A stretch of DNA of 9,086 bases. Source: Planctomycetota bacterium (GTDB lineage Bacteria; Planctomycetota; MHYJ01; JACQXL01). The notes beneath the pieces were generated by a model, which was not told the origin of the DNA, ran no database searches, and saw only the letters and a list, made by a program, of their open reading frames with translations. The position numbers and the translations under genes were made by a program. The stretch lies in assembly GCA_016208805.1 (NCBI GenBank), contig JACQXL010000207.1, forward strand, positions 1 to 9,086, read 5' to 3'. Shown piece by piece: positions 5,249 through 9,086 of this stretch. Numbering within the stretch: the first letter of the stretch is position 1; each line of letters starts with the position of its first letter.

Positions 5249-8200
5249 CTCAATCCAGACAAGGCGCTCCGATGCTCCGATACGGAGCGTCTCCCGACGT
5301 AACGTCGGGGGGCGTCATTCTTATCGTGGTGCTTGGAGTCTTGACCGTCCTGGTCTTAATCGGCCTGGTTTTCATAACGGTGGCCGGTATTGAACGGGCG
5401 ACGTCGCGGAACTATGCCGACACGGTCCACGCCAAATTCCTGGCCCGGAGCGGCATTGAAATGGCCGTAACGCTCCTGCCCGATATGGAATTCATAGAAC
5501 AGGGCCTCTCGCCGGCCATCTACGGGCTTGAGTTTGACGATGCCAACGGCAACGGACGCTATGACCCGGCTACGGAAAAGGTAAATACCGTAAATAACAA
5601 TATCGCATTGGAACGTTGCCGGTTCCCTTCGCTTAAGGGGCAGGACAATCCGGACGGCGAGCCCGCGGAAGTTTTGCTGACCGACCAGAACAGCGACGGC
5701 AATCCGGATACGCTCGGCTACAGCGGTTCCCTGCCGCCAGAATACAGCGGCGGCAAAGACGTCTATTCACTGCGCATCCGCGATTGCGCCAGTATGATTT
5801 ATGTCAACGGGCCGAGCGTATCAACCCAGGATTTGTCCTTGGCGCCTAATGCCAAGCGGATGCTGGATAACCTCGGCGCGCAGTTTAATATCCAGAATTT
5901 CGGCAGGATTATCAGCGATGAGCGGGTACAACTGAAGCGTAACCTGCTTAACCGTGAGGAAATCAAGACCGCCCTCAAGAACGCCGGCTATGGGGATGCC
6001 TATTACAGAAGCATCAAGGATTATGTCACCTGTTACGGCTGGGTGGACGAAAAGACGCTGTTACCCGGCGCCCTGCGCCCGGTAAATGCGGATAACCCCA
6101 ATTATAAATGGTCTTTTCTGCAAGATAGTAATGGGCATAGAATAGTCCATGCGTTTGAAATACCGGATAACATGCTGGCCTGTTGCGGTGAAGATTACAT
6201 TGTAACCAATAAAAATACATGGGTTGGGATTTATTCTAATCCTACGCCACCTGCCCCGTCTCCTCCAGTACCGACCGGGGGCGCTACTTCTTTGGTTCAG
6301 CCACGAGCGCCGATAAACATTAATACTGCCCAGGAGCCGGTTCTTATAGCCGTGTTTGAAGGATTGCAGGGGTTTTATTTAGACCGCGCCCTCAAAAATA
6401 CTACTTCACCCGGCGAGAGAAAATTAGGCAACCCAATCTCGTCAGACTTGGCCCGAAATATCGCCTCAGAAATCATCGTCTGGCGTAAAGACAAGCCGTT
6501 CTTGTCCTATAAGAATTTTAATGTTTTCATAGACAACCTTGGTCTGTTTAATAACTATCAGAAGATGGTCATAAAGGCGAATGCCAATCCGAATTCACAC
6601 ATGGTTAAGTTTAATCCCAATAAGACATTCGGCGGCAGGTTCGGCGATACCGACAAAAGCGACCTGGGCGAGTGGTCGCCGTCTTTACCGAACGGCAACT
6701 GCGGCTGGAATACGGAATTCTGTTTCTCGTCAATGGGTTGTTACGAGATAGAATCGCTGGGTTGCGTGCTGTCGCCGCCCACGGCGCAAGGGTTTCGCAG
6801 GGTGCTGGCCCGCCGGAAGGTTTCCACTATTGTCAAAATATACGATGTCCTCAGGCATACCACCCAGAAGGATTTTGAGAAATACGGCGGCAGGGATTAT
6901 CCGCTCAGCACCACCGGCGTAATGTCTTTCCCGGAATCAATTGCCGACCTTAAAAGCAGTTCATACTGGAGTACGGTTAAAACGTTATGCCTTGATAAAC
7001 CGGAATCAGATTGCCGGCATAACCTCTGTTATGATGGTTACGTCACGCTCCGGCCGCAGGATATCCGGCCTATGTCTCTGACAACATTACAGGCGGATTA
7101 TAACGATACGCTCGTGGCAATTGCAAACGGTGATGGCAAAGCCTATGGCTGGGCTGATGAAGACCGCTCGCTGATTGATACTAATGACCCGTCAGAACTT
7201 TTTCCAGACGGCGTTTTCTGCCACGAGACCAGACGGAGTAAATATTCAAATACACAAGTAACATATGGCAATACCGATGAATCTGTAGATGAGTATCTTT
7301 ATTATAAAGCGATTAATAACTTTCCCCTGACCGGTTCATTAGAACTATGGTTCAAACCGACTTGGAACTTCTCTGAATTAAAACCTTATGAGGACACGCG
7401 GGCTCTGTTTACCATGGGATTTGGCGAGGATGATAATTATTATGCAAAAGCTTCTTCTTGGGAACATATATGCCTTTTCGCACGCAATCAGCTATCGGAA
7501 TCATTCATTGGCGCCATGTACTGTGACTGCGAATATGGCGGCCCACCTTATACCAAACAATATCCATACAGACTGATACCACAGATACACTATGGGGCTT
7601 GGGCTTCTCCAGGAAAAGGGATGGCTAAAATGCAGGTAAACTGGAGTGCCGGCGAATGGCATCACCTGGCGATGTCGTGGAATAAAACAGATATGAGATT
7701 ATTTGTTGATGGCATTGAGGCTTATGGGAGTCCTTTAGTGCCATATAATAATGGCACTTTTTACCGGGGCATATTAGCAGATTGGAATATCTGTATAGGG
7801 AATGGCCGTTTTGAAGGCGCTAACACTCCTTTGTGCAATGGTTATCCTCTTAACGCCGACGGAACGATTGATAGTTTGAGGATATATAATACCGAGTTAC
7901 CAGGTCCCGATATTACGCCTGACCGCTATGGCGCTGATGGCTCATTTACGGCCTCATTCCCATCCGATGATTTTCCGGCCGTCAAAGACGGCGGACGGCT
8001 GGGGCGAATCTCCTGGACCTGGTATCAGCCGTCAAACGGGACAGGCGATATAGAGTTTGCAGTAACCGCCGGCAGCAATGCGATGCCGGTTTCGCCCGGC
8101 ACGGCTGGTAACGGTTATAACCTGAATCTTCCCTTACAGCCGGGTGAAACATTGTCTTATAACGTTAAGTTTATTGCGCCAGACCCAAACGCGCGGGGAT

Positions 8201-8283
8201 TTGTAGATGAAACTCCAATACTGGATGACGTGACGATAACTTTCCTGACCGCGCCTAAATTTGTCGCATACTTTATGGAGTAA
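5245..8283 (+). CDS. Type IV prepilin-like / GspK-like pseudopilin with C-terminal LamG domain
   Basis: A 1012-residue exported protein. The N-terminus is prepilin-like: a leader ending Gly23, then hydrophobic VILIVVLGVLTVLVLIGLVF (24-43), without Glu at +5, as in GspK minor pseudopilins. FLARSGIEMAV (65-75) matches the GspK motif after the pilin helix. Two calcium-loop-like motifs follow, DANGNGRYDPATE (99-111) and DQNSDGNPD (147-155). A Pro-rich linker (333-343) leads to PININTAQEPVL (356-367) and SEIIVWRKDKPF (408-419), resembling the helix-hairpin-helix part of GspK. A Cys-rich stretch lies at 486-507. Residues about 686-884 look like a concanavalin-like LamG_3 domain: GSLELWFKP, EWHHLAMSW, MRLFVDGIEA, DGTIDSLRIYNTEL. 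The last 125 residues are beta-rich and unassigned. GspK proteins are usually about 300-350 residues, so this is a large extended form. Likely role: tip or surface component of a type II secretion or pilus-like system; binding target unknown. The leader carries a palindromic insertion. Confidence 0.8.
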   Translation: MTQSRQGAPMLRYGASPDVTSGGVILIVVLGVLTVLVLIGLVFITVAGIERATSRNYADTVHAKFLARSGIEMAVTLLPDMEFIEQGLSPAIYGLEFDDANGNGRYDPATEKVNTVNNNIALERCRFPSLKGQDNPDGEPAEVLLTDQNSDGNPDTLGYSGSLPPEYSGGKDVYSLRIRDCASMIYVNGPSVSTQDLSLAPNAKRMLDNLGAQFNIQNFGRIISDERVQLKRNLLNREEIKTALKNAGYGDAYYRSIKDYVTCYGWVDEKTLLPGALRPVNADNPNYKWSFLQDSNGHRIVHAFEIPDNMLACCGEDYIVTNKNTWVGIYSNPTPPAPSPPVPTGGATSLVQPRAPININTAQEPVLIAVFEGLQGFYLDRALKNTTSPGERKLGNPISSDLARNIASEIIVWRKDKPFLSYKNFNVFIDNLGLFNNYQKMVIKANANPNSHMVKFNPNKTFGGRFGDTDKSDLGEWSPSLPNGNCGWNTEFCFSSMGCYEIESLGCVLSPPTAQGFRRVLARRKVSTIVKIYDVLRHTTQKDFEKYGGRDYPLSTTGVMSFPESIADLKSSSYWSTVKTLCLDKPESDCRHNLCYDGYVTLRPQDIRPMSLTTLQADYNDTLVAIANGDGKAYGWADEDRSLIDTNDPSELFPDGVFCHETRRSKYSNTQVTYGNTDESVDEYLYYKAINNFPLTGSLELWFKPTWNFSELKPYEDTRALFTMGFGEDDNYYAKASSWEHICLFARNQLSESFIGAMYCDCEYGGPPYTKQYPYRLIPQIHYGAWASPGKGMAKMQVNWSAGEWHHLAMSWNKTDMRLFVDGIEAYGSPLVPYNNGTFYRGILADWNICIGNGRFEGANTPLCNGYPLNADGTIDSLRIYNTELPGPDITPDRYGADGSFTASFPSDDFPAVKDGGRLGRISWTWYQPSNGTGDIEFAVTAGSNAMPVSPGTAGNGYNLNLPLQPGETLSYNVKFIAPDPNARGFVDETPILDDVTITFLTAPKFVAYFME
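5263..5314. repeat. Palindromic element inserted in frame in the prepilin leader
   Basis: Between GGCG (5263-5266) and GGCG (5311-5314) lies a compact structured segment. It contains a tandem duplicate of GCTCCGAT (5266-5273, 5274-5281), with the second copy forming GCTCCG-ATA-CGGAGC (5274-5288). It also contains CCCGACGT-A-ACGTCGGG (5293-5309). The extra length 5266-5313 is 48 nt, or 16 codons (residues 8-23), so the frame is kept. Without it the protein would begin MTQSRQG-VILIVV. The two-hairpin build echoes 2871-2945. Confidence 0.75.
8277..8280 (+). promoter_or_regulatory. Shine-Dalgarno of the secreted-protein gene at 8288
   Basis: GGAG lies 7 nt before the ATG at 8288 and overlaps the last codon of the preceding gene. 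This is the clearest ribosome site in the cluster and argues for co-transcription with independent initiation. Confidence 0.7.
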
Positions 8284-8287
8284 AAAT

Positions 8288-9086
8288 ATGGGGAAATTAT
8301 TGCTGTTTTTAGTGGTTATCGTTTTCTGCGGTTTTGTATCTGCCGGTATATCTGAGACAGGGCAATCTATCACAAATGTCAAAGTCATTCACCGCTGGAT
8401 TCCGCCGGAAGCCGAAGGCCAGCCCGGCCAACATGTATTTGATATCAGCGGCGTTGCGACTTTCCCGGATGAAACCGTGCTGAATTTAGCATTAACATAC
8501 CAGGGCGAAAGGTGTCTGGTGAGCCGTACGGTTGTTAAAAACTCCAAGTTTGCCACCACGATTAAAGTCAACTCCAACATGCATCTGTTGCCGGCTTATT
8601 ATGAAATAGAAATTATTTTCCTGCCAAACCGCCAGCCTGCTGGTGCGGATAGCGCCGGCGCATTATCCAAAATACCGGCAAAATCAGTATCCGTTACCGC
8701 GCGGGTCGGCCATACTGAAAGCATTAATAAGGAACGCCAGCAAACCATTGACTTATTCCAAAGCATTCGTGAGGAAACCAAATCGTTCTACGAGGACCTT
8801 CGCTCCGACTACAAAAAATACCACAGCCAGAAAGTTGACCCTAAATCTTGGGACGATAAATTCAGTCCCGACCTTAAACATCTCAAACAGGCCCAGCAGA
8901 ATCTTAATCAGCGCAAAAATATCTATTTGATATCCATATTCCCCGAGATTGAATCGCAAATGATATCATTTTTAGGTATTGTTGAAACCCTATACGACGA
9001 ATTGGCCAATGAAATAAAAAGCGGCAAACCGACTACCAACCTGCACAGCGGCAAAAAGATGAGAGCCGAAGATACCATTAAGAGAA
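8288..9086 (+). CDS. Secreted protein of unknown function, beta-rich then helical (3' end beyond window)
   Basis: The frame is open for 266 codons to the window edge. The N-terminus MGKLLLFLVVIVFCGFVSA is a typical signal peptide with likely signal peptidase I cleavage after Ala19. Cys14 is preceded by Phe and does not make a good lipobox. Residues about 29-140 alternate hydrophobic and polar residues as in a beta-sandwich (for example VFDISGVATFP and YYEIEIIFLP). From about 141 to 245 the sequence turns strongly charged and helical, with possible coiled coil (ESINKERQQTIDLF, EETKSFYEDLRSDYKKY). I recognise no family. It follows the GspK/LamG gene after only 4 nt, so it is probably a co-expressed periplasmic or surface partner. 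The start is well supported by the GGAG upstream. Confidence 0.8.
   Translation, partial: MGKLLLFLVVIVFCGFVSAGISETGQSITNVKVIHRWIPPEAEGQPGQHVFDISGVATFPDETVLNLALTYQGERCLVSRTVVKNSKFATTIKVNSNMHLLPAYYEIEIIFLPNRQPAGADSAGALSKIPAKSVSVTARVGHTESINKERQQTIDLFQSIREETKSFYEDLRSDYKKYHSQKVDPKSWDDKFSPDLKHLKQAQQNLNQRKNIYLISIFPEIESQMISFLGIVETLYDELANEIKSGKPTTNLHSGKKMRAEDTIKR

Noticed and set aside
8288..8345. Lipoprotein signal at Cys14 of the secreted protein
   Set aside because: The residue before Cys is Phe, which does not fit a lipobox, while VSA followed by Gly offers a good signal peptidase I site.
8753..8959. Minus-strand open frame with a hydrophobic stretch
   Set aside because: It is antisense to the helical part of the secreted protein, whose start, signal peptide and ribosome site are well supported.

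Overview
The window looks like chromosomal DNA from an uncultured bacterium of the Planctomycetota or a close relative. The evidence is indirect: a single-chain SecDF, a type II secretion pseudopilin-like protein fused to a LamG domain, an RsbW-type ATPase next to it, middling GC, and intergenic spaces filled with short palindromic repeats like those common in environmental genomes. The phylum is an inference; no rRNA or phylogenetic marker is present. No CRISPR array, tRNA, rRNA, transposase or prophage gene was seen.

Region 1 (1-2856, minus strand) is a two-gene protein-export unit, yajC followed 6 nt later by a fused secDF that runs off the left edge. Region 2 (2857-3147) is a divergent intergenic region with four hairpin-forming repeats around an AT-rich centre. 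Region 3 (3148-4158, plus) is a complete M19 (renal-dipeptidase-type) metallopeptidase with all metal ligands. It converges on region 4 (4181-4621, minus), ruvX/yqgF, whose stop codon lies inside a tandem 10-bp repeat. Region 5 (4622-4792) is a divergent promoter region holding a nested inverted repeat built from CACGAAA units.

Region 6 (4793-9086, plus) is a tightly packed cluster. It consists of an RsbW-like anti-sigma/serine kinase-type ATPase, then (ATGA overlap) a 1012-residue protein with a type IV prepilin-like N-terminus, a GspK-like core and a C-terminal LamG domain, then (4-nt gap) a secreted protein of unknown function with a beta-rich and a helical half, cut by the right edge. The layout suggests co-expression of a cytoplasmic ATP-binding regulator with two exported envelope proteins.

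The most interesting signal is a 48-nt palindromic insertion (5266-5313), flanked by GGCG on both sides, that sits in frame inside the prepilin leader of the large protein. Removing it restores a short, ordinary leader (MTQSRQG then VILIVV). A structurally similar double hairpin lies in front of yajC. Together with the other intergenic elements this suggests a genome carrying several families of small mobile palindromes, at least one of which can enter coding sequence without breaking it.
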